From Hyposmocoma kahamanoa (taxonomy: Eukaryota; Arthropoda; Insecta; Lepidoptera; Cosmopterigidae): DNA of 64,000 bases. The stretch is from the NCBI RefSeq assembly GCF_003589595.1, contig NW_020653851.1, forward strand, positions 23,470,677 through 23,534,676. The letters run 5' to 3'. Under the pieces are notes generated by a model that saw only the letters and a list, made by a program, of their open reading frames with translations, was not told the origin of the DNA and did no database searches. This document shows, in pieces, positions 41,930-52,389 of the stretch. The translations under genes were made by a program, and so were the position numbers. Position 1 is the stretch's first letter, and every line of letters starts with the position of its first letter.

Positions 41930-42545
41930 GCGGTAGAGGTCCTTGTGAAAACGTTCGTCCAAGGAAGTACTGTATGAAGTGGATTATGAATGTAGTCGCT
42001 GCGTGCAGGCCATGCTGCAATCCTGTAATGCGTCCTGCGAGACTCTATACGTGAACCATGTGCAGGATAGTGTGTGAGCAGTCTCCTGCCTGCGCGGCGG
42101 ACTGCCATCCAGGTAGTGAATGGGCCGTTTTACCTATTTCTGCCGCGAAGCAGTAATGCGAGCATTATTGCTTTCCAGTTTGGAAGGATGATGAATTACG
42201 GACATATGAGACTTGTCACCACTTATTAGTACCACCCCGCTCTTTAGAGCGGCAGCTTCTAAAGTCGGGATTGTCTTGATGTTGTCCAATAGAGAGAAAA
42301 CCCAAGAAGAAGTGACTTATTTCAACTTACGTCACAGAGTGACAGGTTTAAGGCTCTGAGTGGCCCTGGAACTGTTATAGACAGACATGATGCTTACCAG
42401 GCACACAGAACAGGAAGTGTGCTGGTGAAATTACAGGCAAATGGGACTTGTTAACTTATGTCACAGGGTTACAGGCGTAGTTTTAAACACACAATTTTAA
42501 AACACAGGTTACGTTATAAAGCTCTGAATGGCAAAGTCCACGACT
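41930..42545 (+). repeat. Scrambled Rep1 cluster
   Basis: At least three Rep1 pieces in series. The head is at 41935-41975 (GTAGAGGTCCTTGTGAAAAC), broken by about 140 bp of other DNA. It resumes at 42125 (TTTACCTATTTCTGCCGCGA). A 3' half follows at 42305-42400 (AAGGCTCTGAGTGGCCCTGG), and another start from the middle at 42412 (AAGTGTGCTGGTGAAATTAC). Confidence 0.8.
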
Positions 42546-42569
42546 TACATACATACATAGTTTTTTTTA

Positions 42570-42865
42570 ATTATAAGTGCGCATTTGACCTCCATCTCAC
42601 CTGATGGAAAGTGACGATGAGGTCGACGATGAAGCATACACACCTAAATAATGCCTATTCACTCTCGCCTTGAAAAGGTCCAAGTTATAACGTTCAGGGA
42701 ACAAGTCTGCAGGCAGGGAATTCCACTCTATAGCCGTTCGCCATATAAATGCGGAAGCATAACGCTTCGTGCGAATCTTTGGAATATCCACAACATAGGG
42801 GTGGAACCCAAGCCTACGCCAAGTCTCCCGGTGATGGAAAGTGGAAGGCGGAATTAAATCGTATA
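42570..42865 (-). pseudogene. Jockey-like LINE ORF2 C-terminus
   Basis: Minus strand, open for 64 codons: MDIPKIRTKRYASAFIWRTA, then IEWNSLPADLFPERYNLDLF and KARVNRHYLG, the typical Jockey-group C-terminus, followed by a serine-rich end and a short 3' UTR. This is the cleanest copy of the four in this window. The 5' part is missing. Confidence 0.85.
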
Positions 42866-43340
42866 GTATAGTATTATATTAAAGTATTATATAATATTAT
42901 ATGAGACATACTTATGTCATATAATCCACATTATAACAATAATAACAAAGACCAACAACATTTTCAGATTTTTTTAGTCTTTTGAGTATAATAAAGATAC
43001 CAAGGATGAAAGCCCTTGTTTGTAATGATCTTAGTTTAAGTTACCTACTTCCTTGTACAACTACATATTGAGATAAACCTACTTTTTAATAATTTAAATA
43101 AAATTACCACGAAACAACACCAAGAATGCCAGTTTTCGTCAGAAATTCCCACAAAATCTATACAATTTAAATGCTCTAACAAAAGCAATTACTTCCGTAG
43201 TGGTTATATTGACGCAGTAAAATCATCTCAGTCATCTCACGTGTGACCTTGAATGTTGAGTAGAGAAACGGCAGATCCTGCTTCACGTTTATTTACAGTT
43301 TAGGATCTACGGCATGATCTTCTTTGCTTGTTTGTCAAAG
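42866..43340. other. No recognisable gene
   Basis: Begins with AT-rich TATAGTATTATATT-like repeats. Otherwise nothing. Confidence 0.5.
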
Positions 43341-43343
43341 CCT

Positions 43344-43512
43344 TTTTTTATAATCCAGTCACTTTGACTGGACGGAGAAGTCCTACGCCTATCCATAACA
43401 GTTGCAGGGCCACTCAGGGCTTTTAAATCGCAAAGATTTTATGGGCTTGACGAGTCCCATGTGCCTGTAATTCCTCCAACACCCTTACCCTTCCGAAACA
43501 TGAAATAATGTG
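43344..43512 (-). repeat. Rep1 half copy, facing 43513-43700
   Basis: TAATCCAGTCACTTTGACTG, CCTATCCATAACAGTTGCAG and GGGCTTTTAAATCGCAAAG. It stops in the middle of the element where a copy in the other orientation begins. Confidence 0.85.
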
Positions 43513-43700
43513 AGGATTAGTGCGTTCCGGTTGGATGCTGGTGAAATTTAAAAAGTAACATGGGACTTGTCAACTTATGTCTCCGGGTGACGGGCGCAGT
43601 GGCAGTGCGTATAAGATCATTGCGATTTAAAGCTCTGAGTGGCACTGCAACTGTTATGGACAGGCGTGTCGCGTACTACCATCATTTGGTAGTACAAAAA
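43513..43700 (+). repeat. Rep1 half copy, facing 43344-43512
   Basis: GTGCGTTCCGGTTGGATGCT, ACATGGGACTTGTCAACTTA, ATTTAAAGCTCTGAGTGGCA and GTTATGGACAGGCGTGTCGC. Confidence 0.9.
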
Positions 43701-44395
43701 AATTGTTATTTACTTATGTAGTCTTAATTACATACCAAGTTTGGTTTATGTAATAAAACAACACATTTGAACTCAGTTTGAGCAGCTGCAGGTACACCAA
43801 CGTTTTCAATCGCACTTTATCACAATATCTTATCCACACTTTTGTGCTATAACAATAAAACTACTAACAAATGGCCGGTTACTACCCATAGCAACTATGT
43901 AAGGGCAATTTTATTCGTCACTGGAGATAAGAAATCGAAGTTGGTGGGAGTTAAAGGCGTAGGTAATTTCTAGGCACTCAGCAAGTTTACGAAACTTATG
44001 ACAATGATTTCAATGCAATTTTTGTTAGTAAAATTTATGATTATAAAACAAAAGCTCCTGTAATAAAATCTTTTAAAATTGGTAACTAACTAACTTTTAA
44101 TTTTGAAATGATAATAATGTATCGAAGCCTTCGTACAATAAAGCCGTATCTGGCAGGGCACGGAAGGAAAAAACAATGGAAGTACCGTGAGTGTCGCCAA
44201 AACTCACATATTTTTAATTTGAAACACTATGAAATCTTGATAATGATTGGTCGTACTTAACAATTTAAAAAAGAAATATCAAACTGTGTACTGTTAATTT
44301 AATTAATTTAAACTTTACCTTGTTGACATGTCGTTGAAATGAAAGTCCAATAATCTATTATTGCAAGTTACAACGCACGTTGAGCACGAGTCTCA
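43701..44395. other. No recognisable gene
   Basis: AT-rich, nothing assigned. Confidence 0.5.
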
Positions 44396-44606
44396 AATAA
44401 TAATAACGCACACACTCATAGCCCCGCACCAGGGAAACCCTGTATCGCGGGTACCATGGACACATAACAACCACAAATTACACCTAAACTCACGAGAGAA
44501 ATAAAAATATTGGTCATATAAATATTTCTCCCGGCCCGGAAATCGAATCCGGAACCTCTGCATGGCAATCAATGGCATGGTAACCGGTCGGCCACAGAGA
44601 TAGTTG
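44396..44606 (-). mobile_element. SINE-A
   Basis: (TAA)n tail, GCCCCGCACCAGGGAAACCC, ACTCACGAGAGAAATAAA, degenerate B box GGAATTCGATT-like on the minus strand, and the GGCCACAGAGATAGTTG end. Confidence 0.9.
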
Positions 44607-44719
44607 AAATTAAAATTGAAATTTAATTTCGCATATAGATTCCGGGACTCAAGGGGCGAGTCCGGATACGAACCATGAGATTACCACGACTTCTACAGAT
44701 TAAAGTCCTTCTTTCACAA

Positions 44720-46047
44720 TAATTTTAAACTCACCGACGAATCCAAGCTTCGTCGGTATAATATATTCGATGACGCAATTCCAGCCTTTTTCCAAAATTC
44801 ATTATCAAAGTTCAACTCTGTACAGATAGACTCCTGAGTCCAGGCACCCATTACGCCATCTGTATTTTAAAATATTGCCTTTTCGTTCCTAAATTTACAT
44901 AAGTACTTCGCTGTTGTCCGGCTTGGAAATTCCGTGATCTGTTGTTGTCAATAGATTCTGACCTAAAAGCTTTTCGTCAATCCAATCTCAACGTCCATCT
45001 CACCCATAATACCTGGACCTAAGCTACCCTCCTCATCAGACATGGTGGCCAAGGCATCAGGAATATACCAGCCTTCGCCCTTCCGGCCTTTTTGTCCTCA
45101 ATCTACAGCACGGTCAACCTCGTAGGCAGTATCCTAAGGCTTCCGCCAACAAACTGCGAGGTGACGTGGTTAATTGAGTCCAGAAATGCCTGGAACCAGG
45201 CTTGCCCCAACAAAAATTCTCCATTCGACCCCAAAAATTTAAAGGAGCTGGGATAATATTCTGCGCAAAAAGACTTTAAATGACTTAATGAATCATTGCA
45301 CCCCAGTAGACCGAGTGCATCTGGAAGCGGCGTCCAGGTGGGAATCTGGCCACTGGCTACACGCTTTCCCCTCTGCCAGTACCGGTATCTTCCTGAGCGC
45401 CGAGACTATTCGCATAGCTACAGGCCTTCGCCTTGGTGTCCCAGTTTGCTCCCCTCGTCGATGTCCTTGCGGCAAAGACGTAAGTTCTCTGGGTCACTAC
45501 GATCTTTCCTGCCAGCTGGGCGGCGGTCATATCTCCCGGCATGCAGCCCTCAATGACATCATCCGCCGGGCCTTAGCCACTGTTACTGTTAGCACTAACC
45601 AACGTGCCCGCTATACTCGAACCAAGCGGAATGTCGCGAACAGATGGCAAACGCCCGGATGGAATGACTCTCATCCCTTGGAGTATGGGCCGGGCACTGG
45701 TGTGGGATGCCACATGTGCCGACACACTTGCCTCATCCCATCTCCAGCACACCAGCAAGAGGGCTGGCCCCGCAGCTGAGCTGGCGGAAAGAATTAAAAG
45801 TAATAAGTACCAGGATCTCGGGTCTGACTACCCATTTACGGCCTATGGAGTCGAAATCCTTAGCCCGTGGGGTTCCAGTGCCCTTCATCGGTACAAATTT
45901 TTATCTAAAAAATTATTAGATTGTCTGGGAAACCCAGGGGCCGGCAGCTACCTTGCCCAACGCATTAGCATAGCAATACAAAGGGGGAACGCTGCCAGCA
46001 TCTTGGGCACCTTGCCGCGGGGACCCAATTTTATTCATGTAATTTAA
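44720..46047 (+). pseudogene. Retroelement RT C-terminal region with a possible PD-(D/E)XK-like end
   Basis: A frameshifted coding relic. The first part reads IPKFTYVLRCCPAWKFRDLL and, from about 45030, LLIRHGGQGIRNIPAFALPA then FLSSIYSTVNLVGSILRLP. After a frameshift near 45250 it gives WDNILRKKTLNDLMNHCTPV, SRWESGHWLHAFP, GLRLGVPVCSPRRCPCG and GHYDLSCQ...RHAALNDIIRRAL. After a second frameshift near 45600 it reads RTDGKRPDGMTLIPWSMGRA and LVWDATCADT, and ends LAQRISIAIQRGNAASILG. The zinc-binding-like Cys/His block followed by RPDG...WD resembles C-terminal regions of unnamed arthropod retroelement proteins. The RPDG/WD pair could be a restriction-like nuclease core, which is inference. A small second copy of the end is at 16085-16185. 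Confidence 0.65.
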
Positions 46048-46088
46048 AAGTCCTACTTTTCGAGTTCTTAGGTTTTCGCGATTGTTAC

Positions 46089-46249
46089 ACATAGGAAATG
46101 AAACTATTTTTCCGGATTTAAATCGCGTATATTTGTTTTTTCAAACAAACCGACGTTTCGGGCCCTTTAAAATGCCTTTAAACGTCGGTTTGTTTGAAAA
46201 AACAAATATACGCGATTTAAATCCAGAAAAATAGTTTCATTTCCTATGT
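46089..46249. repeat. Hairpin element with 70-bp arms
   Basis: Arms 46089-46158 and 46180-46249 are complementary with a single mismatch, and the loop is 21 bp. Outer ends ACATAGGAAATGAAACTATT, inner ends TTTCAAACAAACCGACGTTT. Degraded relatives at 26860-27000, 29285-29440 and 54570-54600. It could fold into a stable cruciform or, if transcribed, a long hairpin RNA. Confidence 0.9.
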
Positions 46250-46319
46250 AATCCTCCTTTTATTTTCTAGTAGGTATTTAAGGTTTTGTTGTCTTTTTTA
46301 CCTTACCTGTATATTATCT

Positions 46320-46440
46320 TAATTTTAAACTCCGTAAATGGCAATTTTCGAATATCAACAGGAATCTTCTTATAGAAACGCGTACATTGCCCTTTAAATA
46401 CATTTGTAACTTTGTGAAGACAACTGTCAAGAACATAAAG
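46320..46440 (-). pseudogene. LINE ORF2 C-terminal tail
   Basis: AACTCCGTAAATGGCAATTT, CGAATATCAACAGGAATCTT and CTTATAGAAACGCGTACATT match 12220-12300. Confidence 0.6.
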
Positions 46441-47040
46441 TGTACACACATATTTAAAACAGTTTTGTAGTAACATCCCTCAAGAACCTACCATCTACCA
46501 CGTTTTTAATCTGTACACTAATAAAAATGGCAACCCATGTAGGATGTCACAGAAATGCCAAAGGTCAAGGGAGTATAAACGAGGAAAGGTGAGGAATACC
46601 CAAGAGCTAAATACAGATCGACATGTCAGGATTAATTTATGAACAGAAACTGGTCTAAGTTATTTTCTTTATTTTTAATGATGTTTTAACAACATCATGT
46701 AGGTAAGTATAGAACGTCGAGTTACTATTGAAAGCTCATATGTCCATTATTTCATATTTGAAAAAAATCAAAGCATTACCTGTTAAGGCGAGGTATTTTA
46801 TTGTATGAATAAAATAAGATCAGGATCAGACGGAGAAAAATTGACATAGATCCGTTTCCGTTTCTCGTTCTATTTCTATCTATCTGTCGACAGCTAGGAG
46901 GATAGAAAGATATATCTATTCTTAAAGCTGTCATCTGCCGCTGGGCAGTCAACCCGCAACAACAGGGCGTGTAATCGCTCCGAAATATCGAGGAAATAAA
47001 AACAAATCATATAGTTATAAGAAACCTGTAATCAATGATA
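46441..47040. other. No recognisable gene
   Basis: Nothing assigned. Confidence 0.5.
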
Positions 47041-47290
47041 ATCATCACCAACCTACGGCAGACCACTGCTGGACATAAGCATCTCCCAATGTGCGCCATT
47101 TCGCCCGGTCCTCAGCCTTTCGCAGACCGTCACTGACGACGACGGCCAGAGGGCGTCCTACACTACGTTTCCCGAGACGTGGTCTCTACTCAAGAGATCG
47201 CTTCCTTGGTTATCGGTTCTTCGACAGATATGATTAGTCCACTGACACTTCAGTTTGCTTATTCTACCTGCTACGCCGAGAATGTTATCT
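47041..47290 (-). pseudogene. RTE-like LINE ORF2 C-terminal remnant
   Basis: The plus strand carries CAGACCACTGCTGGACATAA, CATTTCGCCCGGTCCTCAGC and GACGGCCAGAGGGCGTCCTA. Read on the minus strand these correspond to the end of an RTE-type ORF2 ('RPLxVVV...' then 'WRTLG-AYVQQW'-like wording). Highly degraded. Confidence 0.55.
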
Positions 47291-47924
47291 CTTGGAACGA
47301 CTTATTCTTAGGGTAATAAGACCATTAACACTTCTTCTACATATAGCGTACAAGGATTTAACGATCTTGGTCCGTCGTACCATCATTTTTCTGAATTCTA
47401 GTTTTCAATTATTCAACAGGTCGTTTTTTTAACAGTAGGTACTACGTAAAATACGGCTGCCGGCTCTTTTCTTACTTATTCAACAAGATATTTACGCATA
47501 AAGATTTTAAGTTTAGAATTAATTGTCAATGCATAAAAGTATTTAAACCAGTTGTTTGCACTACACAGATGGCACGGGCGTTACCGAGACGGTTCACTCT
47601 TTTGTACTCTAAACATGAAGCGATAAGACGCTATAAAATATTTCGCCAACTATACCCTGTCGGATTGCTTCATTTCGAATCCTTCAAATACGATCCGAGC
47701 ATGTTCGTTCCATAGCATATTTTTTCTTTTTTTGCGCTGGTGCGCAACAAAGTTGCCTCAGAGTGCGGGGAAGCGTCAACAGTCTCATGGAAATTGTCGC
47801 GGGAAGGCTGGACCGAGCCGACGGTAGTGTACTTTTAGCTGTTAATTATTATTATACTAACATAGTTATTAAAGTTTTGTTTACTAACAATCTATGGAGC
47901 ATTTGTCTGAAAATAGAGACTTTT
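47291..47924. other. Unassigned
   Basis: Separates two pieces of what appears to be one RTE-like relic, so it may hold an insertion. No ends identified. Confidence 0.4.
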
Positions 47925-48030
47925 TTACAGCGACTTTTTAACAGGACGACTAGACGTATCGTGAGTGTCCACGTCTCAGCTCCGTAAGTCATAATGGGTA
48001 GAACGCACTGATTGAAAACCTGTCTTTTTA
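47925..48030 (-). pseudogene. RTE-like LINE ORF2 fragment
   Basis: The minus strand gives RQVFNQCVLPIMTYGAETW, the conserved segment in RTE-type ORF2 after the RT core (…FNQCVLPxxTYGxETW). Short and isolated. Confidence 0.7.
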
Positions 48031-48417
48031 ATATTACATGTTATTATAATACTAACTAGTTTTAAGTAGGTACCAAGGTACAATTTGCTATACTCTGGCA
48101 GGGTCCATGTGATACTATTATTTACTTGTAATATGTGTATATTCAAACTTTGTGATGTAGATGATGAGAAGTCCGGACGTAATTTTCCAAACGCTGCCCA
48201 GGAACCTCAAAAGGAGTTTAAATTTTGTAATACGTTTCAAATTTGCGAATTTTGTGGAATACTAATACAAATTAGAACGATTTAAATATTTTAATGAAAG
48301 TCCCATTCATTTTTGTAAACAACAACAGAACTTATATGAAATAAATTAATCCAAAGTGGGGCTATAACGCCAAAAAAGGTGAATTTACAAAACCAGTTCT
48401 CGTCGGATTACATCACT
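48031..48417. other. No recognisable gene
   Basis: AT-rich, nothing assigned. Confidence 0.5.
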
Positions 48418-48520
48418 TGCGCCCCGGCGCAAAACTCACGCCCGCGCCTATACGCCGCCGCGCCGCCCGCTCAAAGGACACCGTCTCCTAGGCTATAAAG
48501 TCGTTTGCAGCATAGCTCTT
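48418..48520 (+). promoter_or_regulatory. GC-rich patch followed by a TATA-like box
   Basis: GCGCCCCGGCGCAAAACTCA and ACGCCGCCGCGCCGCCCGCT, then GGCTATAAAGTCG at about 48490. A TATAAAG box after a CpG-rich patch is a plausible promoter, but no exon follows; a LINE begins at 48655. Confidence 0.2.
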
Positions 48521-48654
48521 AACGAAATAAAAGTACATTTTATTATACGGAGTACACAACCGTATTGTATGAAACCGTATCAACCTCTAATGTTCTACTG
48601 CAGGACAAAATTTACCACTCACAATTACATGCAAGTTAGAGGGTTTAATAATTG

Positions 48655-49140
48655 TTTAGGCTATCGAAAATAGTAAATTTAGACGCTCTAGTGACCGCCT
48701 ACCATGGTTATGTAGCATCCAACCTTAGGTATGGAATCATTTTTTGGGGAAATGCACCACACATTGAACGCATATTCAAAGCCCAAAAGAGATGTATTCG
48801 GGCTGTATGCGGCTTGAAAAAAACAGATAGCTGTCAACCACATTTTAAAAATTTGAAAATACTGACTTTACCATGCTTATATATATTTGAAATTTCACTT
48901 TTCGTAAAGCGTCATCTTCATTTATTTGAATTCGTCACACGAGCCCGCCGTTCTCATCAACTGAAAAGTAGATCATGTAAAACTGCTCTACTTCAAAAGA
49001 GTGTAATAGTAATGGCTACGAAGGTTTATAACAAACTTCCACTTGAAATTAGGAATTGCAACGATTGTGCAGAATTTAAGAAATTATTATTTAATTACCT
49101 AAATGATTGGACATTCTATAATATTGAAGATTTCTTATAA
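48655..49140 (+). CDS. LINE ORF2 C-terminal fragment, 162 aa
   Basis: Open frame lacking any catalytic RT motif. It shows AYHGYVASNLRYGIIFWGNA, AQKRCIRAVCGLKKTDSCQP, HFKNLKILTLPCLYIFEISL and, near the end, KVYNKLPLEIRN. Clear homology in order and wording to the C-terminal half of the 4644-5687 frame (LNYGLILWGN, QKKCVRILTNIKQMDSC, HFKNLKILTLHSMYILEMAK, KIHNKLPEYLRN). It is a different family of the same clade, with a different tail. The true start is upstream of the truncation, so no initiator is expected. Confidence 0.8.
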   Translation, partial: FRLSKIVNLDALVTAYHGYVASNLRYGIIFWGNAPHIERIFKAQKRCIRAVCGLKKTDSCQPHFKNLKILTLPCLYIFEISLFVKRHLHLFEFVTRARRSHQLKSRSCKTALLQKSVIVMATKVYNKLPLEIRNCNDCAEFKKLLFNYLNDWTFYNIEDFL

Positions 49141-49387
49141 AATTTACATTTCAAATTATGAAATTTGTTATTGATTATTTTACTATTGTTATTATGTTTC
49201 ATTAGTAATAGGTTGCATTAATTGGACTGCATGATTATAATATTATTACAAATTATTGCATGAGAATTACTAAAACTAAGAAAACTTTGTATGCCATAAG
49301 GCGGATCACAGTGATTCAAAATTCATTCTTGTAACAACTTGTGTATCACAAAGAAATAAATGATTTGATTTGATTTGATTTGATTTA
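48655..49387 (+). mobile_element. 5'-truncated LINE with (GATTT)n tail
   Basis: 162 codons of ORF2 C-terminus, then about 220 bp of 3' UTR with ATAAATG, then a TGATT repeat run of about 25 bases. The frame starts abruptly, as in 5'-truncated insertions. Confidence 0.85.
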
Positions 49388-49439
49388 CAATTCATGCTTA
49401 TTGGGCAGAGGTATGAATGACATATAAAACCAAAACCAA

Positions 49440-49816
49440 AAACCAAATAAGCAGTATTCGAGATCACAATCCACAAGTTGCTGTTAGGGGACAATCTGAG
49501 ACCCGTAATTTGGGTCTACTTATATATATATATATCCGTGAATTTCTCAATGTGGACATGCGATTTAGGTTGTCCGACACACTTATTCTTTCTAAATTAA
49601 ATTACGCCTACGTAGTGATACGTGAATGTTTAGCCCGAACTAGGAAAGTAGTGCAGCGTATCCAAAAATGCCTGTGACGTTTCTGTTTCCCTGTTGCCTG
49701 TCGATCCCGTTTTTAAACAGATTCAATATCTTGAATATGAAAGCGCGACGTAAGATGCATCTTGCTTGATTATAAATCGAGAGTCTTCATACCTTTTCGA
49801 AAAGCTTACGTTTTCC
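49440..49816 (+). pseudogene. LINE ORF2 remnant interrupted by a MITE
   Basis: Codons near 49560-49675 read MRFRLSDTLILSKLNYAYVV and RKVVQRIQKCL, then RFCFPV after a stop. This matches the LINE ORF2 post-RT block (R-x-x-L-x-x-S-x-x-L-S-x-L-N-Y). Multiple stops. The MITE at 49817-50106 sits in its continuation. Confidence 0.65.
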
Positions 49817-50106
49817 CATTGACTTACAATTATATGGACGACGGGTCTAATACAAGAACCACGAAAAAAATGTCCCAAGTCAACCTATTTAAACGTAGTG
49901 ACATGTAAAGGAATATGAAAAAGCTAAAACGTTGAATTTAAACTGTAATGTCATCGCAGTACCTACTGTCTAATTTTGCTTGCTTCGCTGTCAGTCGAAC
50001 AAACGAAGACTAAAGCGTGAATGACGTTCTGTATACGATTTTAACGCCCTATAAGTTCGGACACTTTTTAGCGCGGACCCGACGTCCATATAATTGTAAG
50101 TCAATG
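49817..50106 (+). mobile_element. 31-bp-TIR MITE, 290 bp
   Basis: CATTGACTTACAATTATATG at the left and the complement CATATAATTGTAAGTCAATG at the right. TIRs match over 31 bp with one mismatch. Perfect 8-bp duplications CGTTTTCC at 49809-49816 and 50107-50114. About 90 percent like the copy at 36264 by eye. Confidence 0.93.
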
Positions 50107-50251
50107 CGTTTTCCCAACGGAGTACTCGTCTAGCCATTCTACTTATGTGTCCTTCACACCGCGCGGTTGCTTTCGCGATAGCTTCCGTCTCGCTGCCATG
50201 AAATGTTGGGATTATATTTCACAACCAATAAAAAATTGCAAATCTGTTAAA

Positions 50252-50272
50252 AACCTAACCTAACCTAACACA
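50252..50272. repeat. Short interstitial (CCTAA)n
   Basis: Three tandem CCTAA units, the insect telomeric motif. A TTAGG triple occurs at 7208-7223. Confidence 0.6.
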
Positions 50273-51040
50273 CTGGCAGTCGTGCTGTGCCTATGTGCCA
50301 TTTTAGTGCTGACATTAATATCCTAACTACAAATATATGAGAACACGATTTTTTCTAAGTTCTTGTTGTCGGATCTTTGTGTCTGATTGTTTTTCAATAA
50401 AAATTTAAGATTATGGTACATTTCTTTGGAAACATAAGATGGAAAGTGCGTGCTGAAAATACCGGGTTATGTAGCCTCTGCGTGTTGGCTCCTCTTAAAT
50501 ATAAATTAAGACGTCCCTGTCCCTGATTTCGTTGCTGTAGGAGGACTAGAATATTCCAGCAATTTCTCTGTTTCTTTCATACGTCCTGGCACAATTATGT
50601 TTATGACGAGAAGCGAACAAAGGCGAGATTATCAGCGCGTAAACGCCGAATTAAATAGTTAAACGGCGCAGGCGCGGGCGCCGGCATGCGCGGGACTCCC
50701 GTAGGAATGCCTGCACGGGGAATGAGGAATGCGTGTTTAGGTCACGGCATTTTATACTCATTTCCTTTCTAATATATTTGCTATCGATTGATAAACAAAC
50801 TACACATGAAAATTGTTAAAATTAACGTGAACAAATCCTTATTTATAAAGAAAAATGAAGAAGAAAACCGACAATAAGTCTACACATAGTTACTTTTATT
50901 CTGGTCGCTTGTACTGATCAAAGACCAATTAAAAATGTATAATATTTTTTATCGTATCTGAAAAACAACGTTGGGCTGCAGGGCACGGAGTTCCTCTAAA
51001 CGGAGGGTTCTGTTAGGCATTAGTCCACCATGCTGGCCCA
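50273..51040. other. No recognisable gene; CpG-rich spot
   Basis: GCGCAGGCGCGGGCGCCGGC at about 50664 stands out from the AT-rich background. No reading frame or repeat assigned. Confidence 0.45.
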
Positions 51041-51044
51041 AATT

Positions 51045-51180
51045 TAATGGGACTTGTCAACTTATGCCTAATGGTGACAGGCTCACTGGTAATGTCCCTC
51101 AGATGTTTGCGACTTAAAGCTCTGAATTGCGCTGTAATGGGTAGGCGTGTTTATCTCGCTTGACATCACAAAAAAGGGAC
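51045..51180 (+). repeat. Rep1 3' half
   Basis: AATGGGACTTGTCAACTTAT, GACTTAAAGCTCTGAATTGC and GGGTAGGCGTG, then TTGACATCACAAAAAA. Confidence 0.85.
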
Positions 51181-51815
51181 AAGGAACTTACCCGTTTCAC
51201 AACCTTTATTCAAGAGTTATTTACCTTCTTCGATACATAGGTTTCACCATGATTTTTATTTTATTACTTCTTCATTAGCAAAAATAATTTACATAAATTA
51301 AGAGAAAACGGAAGATTGGTCATCGATTGCGAGCTATTTGAAACAGAAAAAAACACAGGAAATTACTCGTGATAGCGAACAATGAAAAGTACTTTTGATA
51401 GATAGCTAATTGAGAACATTTCGCTGAGTCTCGTTCCTCTTGCTTATTATTAAAATTGGGACATCAAGATTGTAAATTTAAACAGATCGATGTTCAACCT
51501 TAGACTTATTTGATAAGTATCTCAGTTAATCTTATCTACGATAGAATATTTATTAGTCAGTAACAATTACAATCATATAACGGCTTTTATAACGTCAGAA
51601 TCTTAGATTACTATTTTGAAAAAATATTGTGCTGTTGTTAACTGCTAGTCAATAATAATAAAATTATTCTTCCGCGTTCTTTTTTAAAGAGTTACAAATG
51701 TGCAGTTTAATATATCACAACGATGTCATTAGATTATAATTTAGAAACACATGAAAATCGAGTTGGGCACATTTCGTACAGAGGCATCACCTTATTTCCT
51801 TGCTGCAGTACACAC
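51181..51815. other. No recognisable gene
   Basis: AT-rich, nothing assigned. Confidence 0.5.
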
Positions 51816-51819
51816 ACGC

Positions 51820-52030
51820 AGCAGTAGAGCTCCTTGTGAAAGAGTACATTACCTATTTATGCCACCAAGCAGTAATGTGATCATTACTGTGTTCCGGTTT
51901 AGAAGGGTAAAGGTGCTGGTGAAATTACAGGCACATGGGACTTGTCAGCTTATGTCTCAAGGTGACAGATCTTTGCGATTTAAAGCTCTTAGTGACACTG
52001 TGACTGTTACGGTGTGTCATTTGATGTTGA
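51820..52030 (+). repeat. Rep1 copy with internal deletion
   Basis: CAGCAGTAGAGCTCCTTGTG, then TTACCTATTTATGCCACCAA, TCCGGTTTAGAAGGGTAAAG, CACATGGGACTTGTCAGCTT and TTTAAAGCTCTTAGTGACAC. Confidence 0.9.
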
Positions 52031-52089
52031 TCACTGGGTTAATGTTTTGTTTTTATTATATTTTAATTTTATATTGTTGTTTGTGTGAT

Positions 52090-52310
52090 GCAAGCAAACT
52101 TTTTAAATACCTTTCTATAAACTTTGAGGAGAAAGGGCGTCAAAGCCACTGTCCTAAACCAGCTCCCGGTTTGTATGGTCTAACAGTGGCAGGCGCGGCC
52201 TCGAGTTATGCTGTACCCGACGGCGATTATCGAGCCATCCGCCTGGCCGTTACTCATTGTTCATTTAGGACTTGTTGGAGACGTGTTACTGCACCAAATC
52301 AGTAAGACAT
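52090..52310 (+). other. Unassigned coding-like stretch
   Basis: An open frame continues past the Rep1 for about 70 codons, including HCPKPAPGLYGLTVAGAASS and PDGDYRAIRLAVTHC. Higher GC than its surroundings. No family recognised. It could be a captured exon fragment or the body of an unknown repeat. Confidence 0.25.
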
Positions 52311-52389
52311 CTTTGTAAGACAACCACGTGAGTCTATGATCGTCTCTGGTACCTCCTCCAAAGATGGATTTGCCATAATCGCCTCGCTT

